From: Kitasatospora sp. SUK 42
GTDB lineage: Bacteria > Actinomycetota > Actinomycetes > Streptomycetales > Streptomycetaceae
Length of the DNA stretch: 64,000 bases
Direction of reading: 5' to 3'
Assembly (NCBI RefSeq): GCF_015776785.2
Contig: NZ_LFMD02000003.1
Coordinates: 800,751-864,750 of the forward strand
Shown here: positions 50,354-58,457 of the stretch, piece after piece
Position numbering within the stretch: position 1 is the stretch's first letter
How the letters are laid out: every line of letters starts with the position of its first letter
Notes under the pieces: generated by a model
What the model was told of the DNA's origin: nothing
Database searches by the model: none
The model's input: only the letters and a program-made list of their open reading frames with translations
Program-made: the position numbers and the translations under genes

Positions 50354-50848
50354 TCAGACCACCTGGTGCAGCCAGCGCACCGGCGCCCCTTCGCCCGCGT
50401 AGCGGAACGGCTCCAGCTCGTCGTCCCAGGGCTTGCCCAGCAGCCGGGCGATCTCGGCCTCCAGGTCGGCGCCCTCGTTGCGGGCCCGCAGCAGCACGGC
50501 GCGCAGCCGGTCCTCGGGGATCAGGATGTCGCCGTGGATGCCCGTGACGGCGTGGAAGATGCCGAGCGAGGGCGTGCTGCTGTACCGCTCCCCCTCCGTC
50601 GTCGCGCAGGGCTCGCTGGTCACCTCGTACCGCATCAGCTGCCAGCCGCGCAGCGCGGAGGCGAGCTTCGAAGCCGTGCCGGGCTCTCCCGACCAGGAGA
50701 GTTCGGCACGCCAATTGCCGGGTGCGGCCGGCTGGCGGACCCAGTCCAGGCTCACCCGTACACCGAGCACCCCCGCGACGGCCCACTCGACGTGCGGGCA
50801 CAGCGCGCGGGGCGCGGAGTGGATGTAGAGAACTCCACGTGTCGTCAC
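50354..50848 (-). CDS. DUF3145 family protein
   Basis: 164-residue actinobacterial protein of unknown role. Conserved text: VTTRGVLYIHSAPRALCPHVEWAVAGVLG, GNWRAELSWSGEPGTASKLASALRGW, RYEVTSEPCATTEGERYSSTPSLGIFHAVTGIHGDILIPEDRLR and GKPWDDELEPFRYAGEGAPVRWLHQVV. It is soluble, without signal peptide or known catalytic motif. It commonly lies next to the fab cluster in streptomycetes, which hints at lipid metabolism. GTG 50848 has GGAGGT directly upstream. Confidence 0.92.
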   Translation of the reverse strand: MTTRGVLYIHSAPRALCPHVEWAVAGVLGVRVSLDWVRQPAAPGNWRAELSWSGEPGTASKLASALRGWQLMRYEVTSEPCATTEGERYSSTPSLGIFHAVTGIHGDILIPEDRLRAVLLRARNEGADLEAEIARLLGKPWDDELEPFRYAGEGAPVRWLHQVV

Positions 50849-51201
50849 CGGGACCTCCAGGCTGTGGACGAGGGTCGCCTTCCCCAGCTGCCTCGTGCCT
50901 GCAGTTGATCCACAGTTACCCACGTTAGTCGACATTAAGCTACTAAATTGAGCAAAACGGACAGGCTTTCGCTCAATGCTAGTCGAATCCTCAACGAGGT
51001 CTACCCCTCGGCCGGATCTCTCCCCCGAACGGCCCCATCGCCGGGCGGGACCACCGTACCGCGCTGTCCCTCGGGATGGATGACGCACTTTCGGATCCGG
51101 CCGGAATACGGTAGTGCGACCCGACCCCCTGCGCCGTGCACGCGAACCGCCCCGCACACCCGGTGGGGTGGCGGGGTGGTCGGCAGTGTCGTGACGAAGC
51201 G
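50849..51201. other. AT-richer gap upstream of the DUF3145 gene
   Basis: 353 bases with no convincing gene. The A/T-rich part around 50925-50990 should carry the minus-strand promoter and contains the dyad TTGAGC (50948-50953) / GCTCAA (50971-50976). The remainder shows nothing recognisable. Confidence 0.5.
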
Positions 51202-51614
51202 TCAGGCGTCCAGGCGGACGACCATCTTGCCGGTGTTGACGCCGCGCAGCACGTCGAGGAAGGCCTGGGCCGTGTTCTCGAAGCCGTCCACCACCGTCTC
51301 CTCGGTGCGCAGTTCACCGGACTTCAACCAGTCGGCCACCTCGGCGACGAACTGCGGCTGCAGCGCGGCGTGGTCGCGCACCAGCATGCCCTCCAGGCGC
51401 AGCCGCTTGCCGATCGCCAGGGCGAGGTTGCGCGGGGCGGCGGCGCGGAGGTCTCGTTGTACTGGGCGATCGCGCCGCAGAGCACCGCGCGACCGTGCAC
51501 ACCGAGCGCGCTGATCGCGGCCTCCAGGTGGTCGCCGCCGACGTTGTCGAAGTAGAGGTCGATGCCCTCCGGGGCGACCTTCGCGAGCTGCTCGGCGACC
51601 GGGCGCTCCCCAGA
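51202..51614 (-). pseudogene. Remnant of NADP-dependent oxidoreductase (MDR family)
   Basis: Only the C-terminal third of a CurA/MDR-type NADP-dependent oxidoreductase remains. One frame reads RPVAEQLAKVAPEGIDLYFDNVGGDHLEAAISAL and AVLCGAIAQYNETSA. After a one-base shift near 51450 (GCGCCGCCGCCCC run) another frame continues NLALAIGKRLRLEGMLVRDH and FLDVLRGVNTGKMVVRLDA to a stop. The cofactor-binding and substrate domains are missing upstream, and the 5' border lies by a GGGTTCG repeat (51615, 51625). The normal enzyme is about 330-340 residues, so this cannot be functional. Its divergent neighbour is a MarR regulator. Confidence 0.88.
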
Positions 51615-51647
51615 GGGTTCGAAAGGGTTCGGAAGGGTGGCGACAGG

Positions 51648-51715
51648 TGAAAGGTTTAGTAACTGAAGTAACGATGGACATGAAAGGTTCATCTTGTCAA
51701 CTTTTCAGGTAGACT
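51648..51715 (+). promoter_or_regulatory. Candidate MarR operator sites and promoter
   Basis: TGAAAGGTT at 51648-51656 and 51681-51689, with the inverted AACTTTTCA at 51699-51707, forms one imperfect dyad (51681-51707) plus an extra half site. TAGACT at 51710-51715 lies 7 bases before the MarR ATG, fitting the -10 of a leaderless mRNA. Confidence 0.6.
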
Positions 51716-51722
51716 CTGAGCC

Positions 51723-52187
51723 ATGGACACTCAGCCCGCCCAGGCCGCCATGCCGCAGCCCGACGAGATCACCCGCGAGGTCGTCGACCTGATGGCCAAC
51801 CTGGTCGCGCTCTTCCACCGCGAGTACGAGGAGGCCGCCGCCGCCCGCTCGCTCACCGGCGCCCAGGCCAAGGTGCTCGCCCTGCTGCGGCGCGGCCCGC
51901 TGCCGATGCGCCAGATCGCCCAGACGCTCAGCTGCGAGCCCTCCAACATCACCGGCATCGTCGACCGGCTGGAGGCCCGCGGCTTCGTGACCCGCGAGGC
52001 CGACCGGCACGACCGCCGGGTCAAGCTCGTCGCCGCCACCGGCACCGGCTCGGCCGCCTCCGAGGAACTGCGCGAGTCGCTCAACTTCGCCCGCGAACCG
52101 CTCGCCTCGCTCGGCCCGGAGGAGCGGACCGTGCTGCGCGACCTGCTCCGCCGGATGCTCGCCGGCGCCTCCGGACCCGGGGCGTGA
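51723..52187 (+). CDS. MarR-family transcriptional regulator
   Basis: 154-residue winged-helix regulator. The DNA-binding part is LTGAQAKVLALLRRGPLPMRQIAQTLSCEPSNITGIVDRLEARGFVTREADRHDRRVKLV (about 43-103), with the DRHDRR wing. Flanking helices form the dimer interface. It is likely a repressor that responds to phenolic or oxidised compounds. Its natural target, a divergent oxidoreductase, is now a pseudogene (51202-51614), so the regulator may only control itself or distant genes. ATG 51723 has no Shine-Dalgarno. Confidence 0.93.
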   Translation: MDTQPAQAAMPQPDEITREVVDLMANLVALFHREYEEAAAARSLTGAQAKVLALLRRGPLPMRQIAQTLSCEPSNITGIVDRLEARGFVTREADRHDRRVKLVAATGTGSAASEELRESLNFAREPLASLGPEERTVLRDLLRRMLAGASGPGA

Positions 52188-52259
52188 GCAGCATCACAGC
52201 TCCACGCCCGGATTCCCCCGCCTCCAGGGGGTAACCGAACAGCCTTCCGGAACGTCTAA

Positions 52260-52276
52260 CGTTCGAACATCGAACG
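52260..52276. promoter_or_regulatory. Dyad upstream of the LCP gene
   Basis: CGTTCGA-ACA-TCGAACG, a perfect 7-bp inverted repeat 31 bases before the LCP start codon. Probably a regulator or sigma-linked site; the binding protein is unknown. Confidence 0.45.
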
Positions 52277-52306
52277 CGAGAGACCTGAAGACGGGGGGCA
52301 CGGAGG

Positions 52307-53815
52307 ATGGGCAGCAGCACGCGCCGTCGCCGCTACCTGCGGACCGCCATCGGCCTGGCCGCCGTTCTGGTGCTGTCGGTCGTGGGTGCCGGAGCCTGGT
52401 TCTACCACCGGCTGGACAACAACATCACCACCTTCGACGCGGGCGGCGTCGCCACCGAGCGCCCGCCGGCGCCCGTCCCGGCCTCGCCCGGCGCCCAGGT
52501 TCCGGTCAACATCCTGCTGCTGGGCTCGGACACCCGGGACGACGGCAACAACGCGCTGGGCGGCGGCGACGAGGGCCCGGGCAACTCGGACACCGCGATC
52601 CTGGTGCACGTCTACGCCGACCACAAGCACGCCGTCGGCGTCTCGATCCCCCGCGACACCCTGGTCACCATCCCGTCCTGCAAGCTGCCGGACGGCACCT
52701 GGACCAGGCCCAGGACCGACCAGATGTTCAACTCGGCCTTCAGCGTGGGCGGCTCCCCCAAGGGCAACCCGGCCTGCACCCAGAACACCGTGGAGGCGAT
52801 CACCGGGCTGCGGATCGACCACACCGTCGTGGTCGACTTCAAGGGCGCCGCGGCGATGGCCGACGCCATCGGCGGCGTGGACGCCTGCGTGCCCAACGAC
52901 GTCAACGAGTACGGCATCCACCTGAAGAAGGGGATGCAGAAGCTCTCCGGGCAGTCCGCCGTGGACTACCTGAGAATCCGCCACGGCATCGGAGACAACT
53001 CCGACATAGGCCGGATGAAGCGTCAGCAGGCCTTCCTCTCCTCGATGATCAAGAAGGTGCAGAGCCAGGGCTTCTCCCTGCCCACCCTGCTGCCGCTGGC
53101 CGACGCCGCCACCAGGTCGCTGACCGTGGACGAGGGGCTCGGCACCGCGATGAAGCTGGTGGACTTCGCCCGCTCGGTGCAGGACATCAAGCTCTCCGAC
53201 GTCACCTTCGTGACCGCCCCCTGGCGCTTCGCCGGGGAGCGGGTGCGGCTGGTCCAGCCGGACGCCGACACCCTGTGGAAGCTGCTGCGCGAGGACCGCA
53301 CCCTGGACGGGAAGGGCACCACCGGCACCGGCGCGGCCACCGCCTCGCCCTCCCCCACCGCGACCCCCGTCACCGAGGCGCCGCTCACCCCCGAGCAGGC
53401 GGCCGTCCCGATCACCGTGGTCAACGGGGTCGGCACCTCCGGCCTGGCCGGCTCCGGCGCCGAGGCGCTCAAGGCGCGCGGCTTCCAGAACGTCGTGCTC
53501 GGCGCCAACAGCCCCGGCAGGCAGCACACCGAGGTCGCGTACGACCCGGCGCTGAAGGCCGCCGCCGACCAGGTGGCGGCACTCTTCCCCGGGGCCCGTA
53601 CGGTCGAGGAGCCCGGCTCGGGGGCGGTCACCGTCACCCTCGGCCCGGACTACCAGCCGGCCGACACCCAGCCGAGCCCGGTGACCGGCCCGTCGGGCAC
53701 CCCCGGCACCCCCGGAACGCCCGGCACCCAGCCGAGCGGCATCCCGACCGGCATAGCGGAGAACACCCGGGGCGCCGACACCGACCCGTGCGCCGACCTG
53801 ACCTTCGGGTCCTGA
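52307..53815 (+). CDS. LytR-CpsA-Psr (LCP) family cell-wall glycopolymer ligase
   Basis: 502-residue membrane-anchored extracytoplasmic enzyme that attaches secondary polymers (teichoic-acid-like or arabinogalactan-type) from lipid carriers to peptidoglycan. One N-terminal helix (about 11-32). The LCP domain spans about 65-330, with NILLLGSDTRD, the Arg/Asp motif GVSIPRDTLV, the polar block DYLRIRHGIGDNSDIGRMKRQQAFL and NSAF. A LytR C-terminal domain follows (about 365-450, ITVVNGVGTSGLAGSGAEAL), then a Pro/Gly/Thr-rich tail. ATG 52307 has GGAGG directly adjacent. It is transcribed alone. Confidence 0.94.
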   Translation: MGSSTRRRRYLRTAIGLAAVLVLSVVGAGAWFYHRLDNNITTFDAGGVATERPPAPVPASPGAQVPVNILLLGSDTRDDGNNALGGGDEGPGNSDTAILVHVYADHKHAVGVSIPRDTLVTIPSCKLPDGTWTRPRTDQMFNSAFSVGGSPKGNPACTQNTVEAITGLRIDHTVVVDFKGAAAMADAIGGVDACVPNDVNEYGIHLKKGMQKLSGQSAVDYLRIRHGIGDNSDIGRMKRQQAFLSSMIKKVQSQGFSLPTLLPLADAATRSLTVDEGLGTAMKLVDFARSVQDIKLSDVTFVTAPWRFAGERVRLVQPDADTLWKLLREDRTLDGKGTTGTGAATASPSPTATPVTEAPLTPEQAAVPITVVNGVGTSGLAGSGAEALKARGFQNVVLGANSPGRQHTEVAYDPALKAAADQVAALFPGARTVEEPGSGAVTVTLGPDYQPADTQPSPVTGPSGTPGTPGTPGTQPSGIPTGIAENTRGADTDPCADLTFGS

Positions 53816-53824
53816 GCCGAGGCC

Positions 53825-54736
53825 CTACTCCGGGTCCGGCAGGCCGGTGACCACGGCCGTCAGGCGGGTGCCGCGCGGGAAGGCGCCCGCCCCGGCCAGG
53901 TCGGCCAGCGCGGCGAGCAGCTTGGCGACATAGCGGAGCTCCACCGGGATGCCGTGACGGCGCTCGAACTCCCCTGCGAAGGCGGCCAGTTCGGCCGGCA
54001 CCCGGCCGTAGCCGCCGCCGTGGTGCGCGTGGTCGATCCACCAGTTGTCGAACTCGCGCCCGTACGCGGCCCGGTGCAGCCGGGCGACCTCCGCCTCCAG
54101 GTAGCCCTCGCCGCCGCGCAGCACCGCCACCCCGAGCGCCCGCGCGCCCGGCGGCAGGCCCGCCGCGATGCCGGCCAGGGTGCCGCCGGTGCCGACCGGG
54201 CAGCAGACCACGTCACGCCCGTCCAGGTCTGGCAGTTCGGCCGCGATCGCGGCCGCGCCGGTCGCCGCCAGGGCGTTGGAGCCGCCCTCCGGGAGCACCA
54301 GGCAGGGGCCCCAGCGGCGCTGCAGTCCGTCCGGGCCGTACTCCCCCGCGGCCCGGCCGGTGGCCTCCCGGTAGGCGGACCGGGTGAGGAACTCCAGCCG
54401 CATCCCGGCCCGTTCGGCGGCCCGCAGCGACCAGTTGCGCGGCCGGTCGGCCAACTCCTCGCCGCGCACCAGCCCGACGCTCTCCAGCCCGAGCGCATCG
54501 GCCGCGGCCGCGACCGCCCGCAGATGGGTCGAGTAGGCACCGCCGAAGGTCAGCAGCCGGGTGTGGCCCCGCTCGACGGCGGCGGCCAGGTTGGGCGCGA
54601 GCTTGCGCCACTTGTTGCCGGGGACGGTCGGGTGCAGCAGGTCGTCCCGCTTGAGCCGCAGCTCCACCCCGGCCCGGGCGAACACCCCGTCGGTACAGTC
54701 CACCAGCGGGGTCGGCAGCAGAGCGGGTTCGAGCAC
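53825..54736 (-). CDS. ACC deaminase / D-cysteine desulfhydrase-like PLP enzyme
   Basis: 303-residue fold-type II PLP enzyme of the 1-aminocyclopropane-1-carboxylate deaminase / D-cysteine desulfhydrase family. The PLP lysine sits in HPTVPGNKWRKLAPNL (about residue 42-45), the phosphate loop is VGTGGTLAGIAAG (about 185-197) and FGGAYSTHLRAVAAAA is the family's substrate-side motif. The residues that separate the two activities cannot be judged by eye; D-cysteine desulfhydrase is more usual in actinobacteria. It converges on the LCP gene with 9 bases between stops. A hairpin lies upstream, before the GPP34 gene. Confidence 0.87.
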   Translation of the reverse strand: MLEPALLPTPLVDCTDGVFARAGVELRLKRDDLLHPTVPGNKWRKLAPNLAAAVERGHTRLLTFGGAYSTHLRAVAAAADALGLESVGLVRGEELADRPRNWSLRAAERAGMRLEFLTRSAYREATGRAAGEYGPDGLQRRWGPCLVLPEGGSNALAATGAAAIAAELPDLDGRDVVCCPVGTGGTLAGIAAGLPPGARALGVAVLRGGEGYLEAEVARLHRAAYGREFDNWWIDHAHHGGGYGRVPAELAAFAGEFERRHGIPVELRYVAKLLAALADLAGAGAFPRGTRLTAVVTGLPDPE

Positions 54737-54776
54737 CCGACCAGCGTAGGGCCCACGGGACGGGCCCCGGAACGCA

Positions 54777-54813
54777 GGGGAGCCCGGCCACCCCCTCGGC
54801 GACCGGGCTCCCC
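54777..54813. terminator. Hairpin between the GPP34 and desulfhydrase-like genes
   Basis: 11-bp stem (54777-54787 with 54803-54813) with a 15-base loop, in the gap after the GPP34 gene on the minus strand. Confidence 0.55.
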
Positions 54814-54817
54814 CCGT

Positions 54818-54849
54818 ACGGGCCGTCCCCTCCCCCGTGGGCGGCCCGT
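54818..54849 (-). terminator. Second hairpin at the end of the GPP34 gene
   Basis: 8-bp arms ACGGGCCG / CGGCCCGT (54818-54825 with 54842-54849) directly at the GPP34 stop; with the adjoining hairpin it likely ends the SPFH operon transcript. Confidence 0.5.
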
Positions 54850-55517
54850 CACCCCACGGCCGCGACCTCCGCCGTGTGGTTCGCCATCCGCCAGGCCAGC
54901 GCCATCCGGAGCGCCTTCGGGACGGGGCCGGCCGCCGGGGCCAGCTTCGCGATCCGACCGCGGTACTCCCTGGTGTGCCTGGGGCTCAGCGCCGCGCGCA
55001 GCCGGCCGGCGGCGACCAGGGCCGTGAGCGCCGCGTCGGCCGGGTCCACCCGGCTGAGCGGGCTCTTCAGCGAGGCGGCGACGGACTCCGCCAGCGCCTC
55101 GCGCACCCGCGGCTCCTTCAGGGTGACCAGGGTGACCGGGAACAGTCCGGCCACCCGGTGCGGGCGGAGGCCGATCCAGCCGGCCTCCGCCAGACCGTCC
55201 CGGACCACCCGGATCGGCTGGTCCCGTCCGGTGCTCCTGGCGTGGCCGACCCACCAGCTCCAGCCGTGCGGCCGCTTCTCCCGGATCTGGTCCAACAGCC
55301 GGGCGCTGTACGGGTCCAGGCCCGCCGAGGCCTCGGCGCCGCGGACCCGGGCGACGGGCGTCCGGCCGTCCTCGCGCACCAGTCCCCGGCGCAGCAGTTC
55401 GGTCAGCGACGCCGCCTGCAGCAGCAGGTTGAGCGAGGAGTGCTGGGTGGTCCGCTCGCGCCGCGGGTCGTAGGCGAGCAGGTACAGCTTCTCGGGAAGG
55501 TTGACGGGCAGGTCCAT
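54849..55517 (-). CDS. GPP34 (GOLPH3-like) family protein
   Basis: 222-residue member of the GPP34 family, whose eukaryotic member GOLPH3 binds phosphatidylinositol-4-phosphate. The N-terminal signature is LPEKLYLLAYDPRRERTTQHSSLNLLLQAASLTELLRRGLV, and PLSRVDPADAALTALVAAGRL with the C-terminal helix KALRMALAWRMANHT fits the helical fold. Bacterial members occur widely in streptomycetes with unknown role, presumably at membranes. It is the last gene of a unit SPFH-RHH-GPP34 on the minus strand, with a 40-base gap to the RHH gene. A membrane-domain function linked to SPFH is inferred. Confidence 0.87.
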   Translation of the reverse strand: MDLPVNLPEKLYLLAYDPRRERTTQHSSLNLLLQAASLTELLRRGLVREDGRTPVARVRGAEASAGLDPYSARLLDQIREKRPHGWSWWVGHARSTGRDQPIRVVRDGLAEAGWIGLRPHRVAGLFPVTLVTLKEPRVREALAESVAASLKSPLSRVDPADAALTALVAAGRLRAALSPRHTREYRGRIAKLAPAAGPVPKALRMALAWRMANHTAEVAAVG

Positions 55518-55557
55518 CTCGGTCTCCGGTAGATCTGTGGGTGCCCGGCCGTCGCGG

Positions 55558-55785
55558 TCAGTCCTGGTCGGAACGTCCGCTGTCCGGGCTCTCCTTGGGC
55601 GGACGGCCGCGCCGGGGAAGTCGGGCGGCGCCGCCGGGCATCCGGCCGGCGTCGGTGAGGGCGCGGCGGAGCAGGAACTCGATCTGGGCGTTGGTGCTGC
55701 GCAGTTCGTCCCCGGCCCATCTGGCCAGTGCGTCGTGAACTGAAGGGTCCAGTCGCAACAGGATCTTCTTCCGTTCCGTCGCCAA
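55558..55785 (-). CDS. Ribbon-helix-helix (Arc/MetJ-type) small protein
   Basis: 75-residue basic protein. The beta strand KKILLRLDPSVHDALARWAGDELRSTNAQIEFLLRRALTDAG (about 6-47) is a ribbon-helix-helix fold of the Arc/MetJ type, with alternating strand residues that contact DNA as a dimer; the tail (RRGRPPKESPDSGRSDQD) is disordered and basic/acidic. It begins 9 bases after the SPFH stop, so it belongs to the SPFH operon. It is probably the operon's autoregulator, acting at the dyad 56785-56800. No partner toxin is present, so it is not an antitoxin. Confidence 0.85.
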   Translation of the reverse strand: MATERKKILLRLDPSVHDALARWAGDELRSTNAQIEFLLRRALTDAGRMPGGAARLPRRGRPPKESPDSGRSDQD

Positions 55786-55794
55786 CTCCGCGCC

Positions 55795-56742
55795 TTACTG
55801 GTAGAGGGAGCCCGTGTTCACGACGGGCTGGGTGCCCCGGTCTCCGCAGAGCACCACCAGGAGGTTGCTCACCATGGCGGCCTTGCGCTCCTCGTCCAAC
55901 TCCACCACATCCCGCTCGGCGAGCCGGTCCAGCGCCTCCTCGACCATGCCGACGGCGCCCTCGACGATCAGTCGCCGCGCGGCCACCACGGCCCCGGCCT
56001 GCTGGCGCTGGAGCATCACCTGGGCGACCTCGGGAGCGTAGGCGAGCCTGGTGATCCGGGACTCGATCACCCGCACCCCGGCCGACGCCACCCGGGCGGC
56101 GATCTCGGCGGAGAGCTTGCGGGCGATCTCCTCCGCGCCGTCGCGCAGCGACAACTGCCCCTCGCGGTGGGCGTCGTAAGGGTAGCTGCTGGCGATGTGC
56201 CGCACCGCGGTCTCGGTCTGGATGGCGACGAAGTCGGTGTAGTCGTCCACCTCGAACACGGCCATCGCGGTGTCCTCGACCTGCCAGACCACCACGGCGG
56301 CCATCTCGATCGGGTTGCCGTCGGCGTCGTTGACCTTGTTGGTCTCGGTCTCGTGGTTGCGGATCCTGGTGGAGATCCGGCGGCGGCTGGTGAACGGGTT
56401 CACCCAGGTCATGCCGGCGGTCCGGATGGTGCCCCGGTAGCGGCCGAGCAGCTGCACCACCCTGGCCTCGCCGGGCGACACCACCGTCAGCCCGCACAGC
56501 ACCACCAGCGAGACCAGGATCACCAGCGGCCCCGCGACCACCAGAGCGACGCCCAGGCCCTTGTTCCCCGCGCCCAGCTGGACGCCGCCGCCGACGAGGC
56601 CGGCGAGCCCGGCGAGCAGTCCGAGCAGAGCGCCTCCGAGCACCGGCAGCCCGGCGGCGCCGGTGATGGCCCGCTCGGTGGTCCCGGGGACCGGCAGGTC
56701 GATGGCAGGGCCGTCCTCGACGGCGAAACGCGATGTGGTCAT
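55795..56742 (-). CDS. SPFH-domain (band 7 / slipin-like) membrane protein
   Basis: 315-residue membrane scaffold protein. Two hydrophobic segments occupy about 25-90 ([20 protein letters not shown] and [23 protein letters not shown]). The SPFH domain follows, with [30 protein letters not shown] and [26 protein letters not shown], then [45 protein letters not shown], the coiled oligomerisation helix. It is expected to form oligomers and organise membrane microdomains. First gene of the operon; a perfect -35 TTGACA and a dyad lie upstream. Confidence 0.92.
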   Translation of the reverse strand: MTTSRFAVEDGPAIDLPVPGTTERAITGAAGLPVLGGALLGLLAGLAGLVGGGVQLGAGNKGLGVALVVAGPLVILVSLVVLCGLTVVSPGEARVVQLLGRYRGTIRTAGMTWVNPFTSRRRISTRIRNHETETNKVNDADGNPIEMAAVVVWQVEDTAMAVFEVDDYTDFVAIQTETAVRHIASSYPYDAHREGQLSLRDGAEEIARKLSAEIAARVASAGVRVIESRITRLAYAPEVAQVMLQRQQAGAVVAARRLIVEGAVGMVEEALDRLAERDVVELDEERKAAMVSNLLVVLCGDRGTQPVVNTGSLYQ

Positions 56743-56780
56743 GAGACCGACTCCCCCATGGTTCGAGTGTCTGCTTCAGC

Positions 56781-56800
56781 TGTCAAAGTGATATCACTTT
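56781..56800 (-). promoter_or_regulatory. SPFH operon promoter: dyad overlapping TTGACA
   Basis: Perfect 16-bp dyad AAAGTGATATCACTTT (56785-56800) overlaps the -35 box TTGACA (minus strand, 56786-56781); a weak -10, AACCAT, lies 17 bases further on. A protein bound at the dyad would block RNA polymerase, so repression, perhaps by the RHH protein, is likely. Confidence 0.7.
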
Positions 56801-57233
56801 TTTGCCATGCGACACCAGCTCCAGAACAATGGGCCCCGGTGCGACGGGCGATCCGACGGGCGCCCAGGACATGGTCGCGGACGTGAAGAAGCTGACCGCG
56901 CACACCAAGCAGCCGCGCCTCGCGGTCTCCCTCCTGCACTACGGCTCCGGCGGCGTGACCATCCGTCCGCTCGACCTCGGCCGAGCCGGCCGAGGAGAAG
57001 CACGTGGGGCCGCCACCGAAGGTTCGGTGGCGGCCCCACGTGCGTGCGCCTGTTGGGAAGAGATGAGGATCTGCTCACCCGCGCCATGACGACTCGATGT
57101 CCACTGGCGGGTGAATCTCAGCGTGGCAACAGCCCATCGGGGCACCCGATGCTCTACAGTTCCGATCGGAACCCCGGTGCGTTTCACCTGGTCAGAGCAG
57201 CTTTCCCGCTGACATCCTGCGGGTTGTTCGAGG
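56801..57233. other. Gap between the SPFH promoter and tRNA-Met/Ile2
   Basis: No gene I can support. A 95-codon plus-strand frame at 56802-57089 contains a stretch (VADVKKLTAHTKQPRLAVSL) that could be an old gene fragment, but its later part runs through a perfect hairpin, so it is left out. Nothing else stands out. Confidence 0.4.
57001..57042. terminator. Long hairpin (20-bp stem)
   Basis: Perfect 20-bp stem (57001-57020 with 57023-57042) with only GG at the tip. No supported gene ends here on either strand, so which transcript it terminates is unclear. Confidence 0.6.
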
Positions 57234-57307
<74 letters not shown>

Positions 57308-57496
57308 GGTTCGCCGCGCGCCGGTCGTCGGCCACGGCAGCAACAGACGGCCCCGCGAGGCCGCCTTCGGGCAGCATAGCCGGTCGATCACCCGTGGTGC
57401 GCGCCGGGGGCTCTCCCGAGTGCGCGACGGTACACACCCCTCCCGGTGGAGCAGCCCGGCTGGCGCCGAGGGGCCCCGAGAGGGCAGCCTGGACGG

Positions 57497-58339
57497 ATGA
57501 CGACGCGTGGGACGGCGGCGGCCGTCGGGGCGCTGCTCCTGGTGCTCGTGACGGCGGCCTGCACCACCTCGGCGAGGCCGGGCGGCGGCACCCTGACGGT
57601 CACCTCCGCACCACCCCCGGCGAACGCCCACGGCTGGGACAGGCAGCGGTTCCGCGGCGCCGTCGGCAAGCACACCGGGATCACCCGCACCGCCAAGCCC
57701 ACCGTGCTCAACGGCCTGGTCGGCGCGGTGTTCACCCGCAACGCGGACGGCGACCACTTCTGCACCGCCAGCGTGGTCGACAGCGCCGGGCTCAACCTCG
57801 TCGTCACCGCCGCCCACTGCGTCTGGGACCCGAAGATCGGCCAGCGCAGCGACCTGGTCTTCGTCCCCGGCTACCGCAACGGCGACACCCCCAGCGGCGT
57901 CTGGCCGCTGCTGGCCGTCACCGTGGACGACGGCTGGAAGGACCACGCCGACCCGGACATGGACGTCGCCTTCGCCGTCGTCCAGGCGCAGAACGGGCAG
58001 CAGGTGCAGCAGGTGCTCGGCGCCAACCGACTGGGCGTCAACCGCGGCTACCGGCTCCCGGTGCGGATCACCGGCTACCCCGGCAGCAGCGACGTCCCGA
58101 TCACCTGCTCCAACACCACCACCGCGCAGAGCTCCACCCAGCTGCGGATCGACTGCCCCGACTACACCGGCGGCACCAGCGGCAGCCCCTGGGTGACCGA
58201 CTTCGACCCCACCACCAGGACCGGCAGCGTGGTCGGCGTGATCGGCGGCTACCAGGAGGGCGGCAACAGCCCGGACACCTCGTACAGCAGCTACTTCGGC
58301 GACCGGGTCCAGGCGCTCTACGACCGGGCCACCGGCTGA
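57497..58339 (+). CDS. Lipoprotein chymotrypsin-like serine protease (copy 1)
   Basis: 280-residue putative secreted S1-family protease. The signal peptide ends in the lipobox LVTAAC, so it should be lipid-anchored outside the membrane. The triad is visible: His about 107 in LVVTAAHC, Asp about 156 in DPDMDVAFAVV and Ser about 230 in GGTSGSPWVTD. GYPGSSDVPITC and VVGVIGGYQEGGNSP are further family blocks. ATG 57497 is chosen because the signal peptide begins there; the longer frame adds unlikely residues. It is paralogous to the next gene, 118 bases downstream. Confidence 0.9.
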   Translation: MTTRGTAAAVGALLLVLVTAACTTSARPGGGTLTVTSAPPPANAHGWDRQRFRGAVGKHTGITRTAKPTVLNGLVGAVFTRNADGDHFCTASVVDSAGLNLVVTAAHCVWDPKIGQRSDLVFVPGYRNGDTPSGVWPLLAVTVDDGWKDHADPDMDVAFAVVQAQNGQQVQQVLGANRLGVNRGYRLPVRITGYPGSSDVPITCSNTTTAQSSTQLRIDCPDYTGGTSGSPWVTDFDPTTRTGSVVGVIGGYQEGGNSPDTSYSSYFGDRVQALYDRATG

Positions 58340-58457
58340 GCGCGCGCCCGATCCCGGAGCGGAGGTGGCGCCGCCGGGCGCGGCCTGGTAGATCTTCCTC
58401 ACGAACGGCGGAACGCACGGCCCCGGTGCCCGCCCCGAGGAACGAGACGGAGCCCCG

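Noticed and set aside
55558..55785. Antitoxin of a toxin-antitoxin pair
   Set aside because: RHH proteins are common antitoxins, but the neighbours are SPFH and GPP34 proteins, neither resembling a toxin.
56802..57089. Possible small plus-strand gene
   Set aside because: Its second half is formed by a perfect hairpin and the first half matches no family I recognise. There is no ribosome-binding site.
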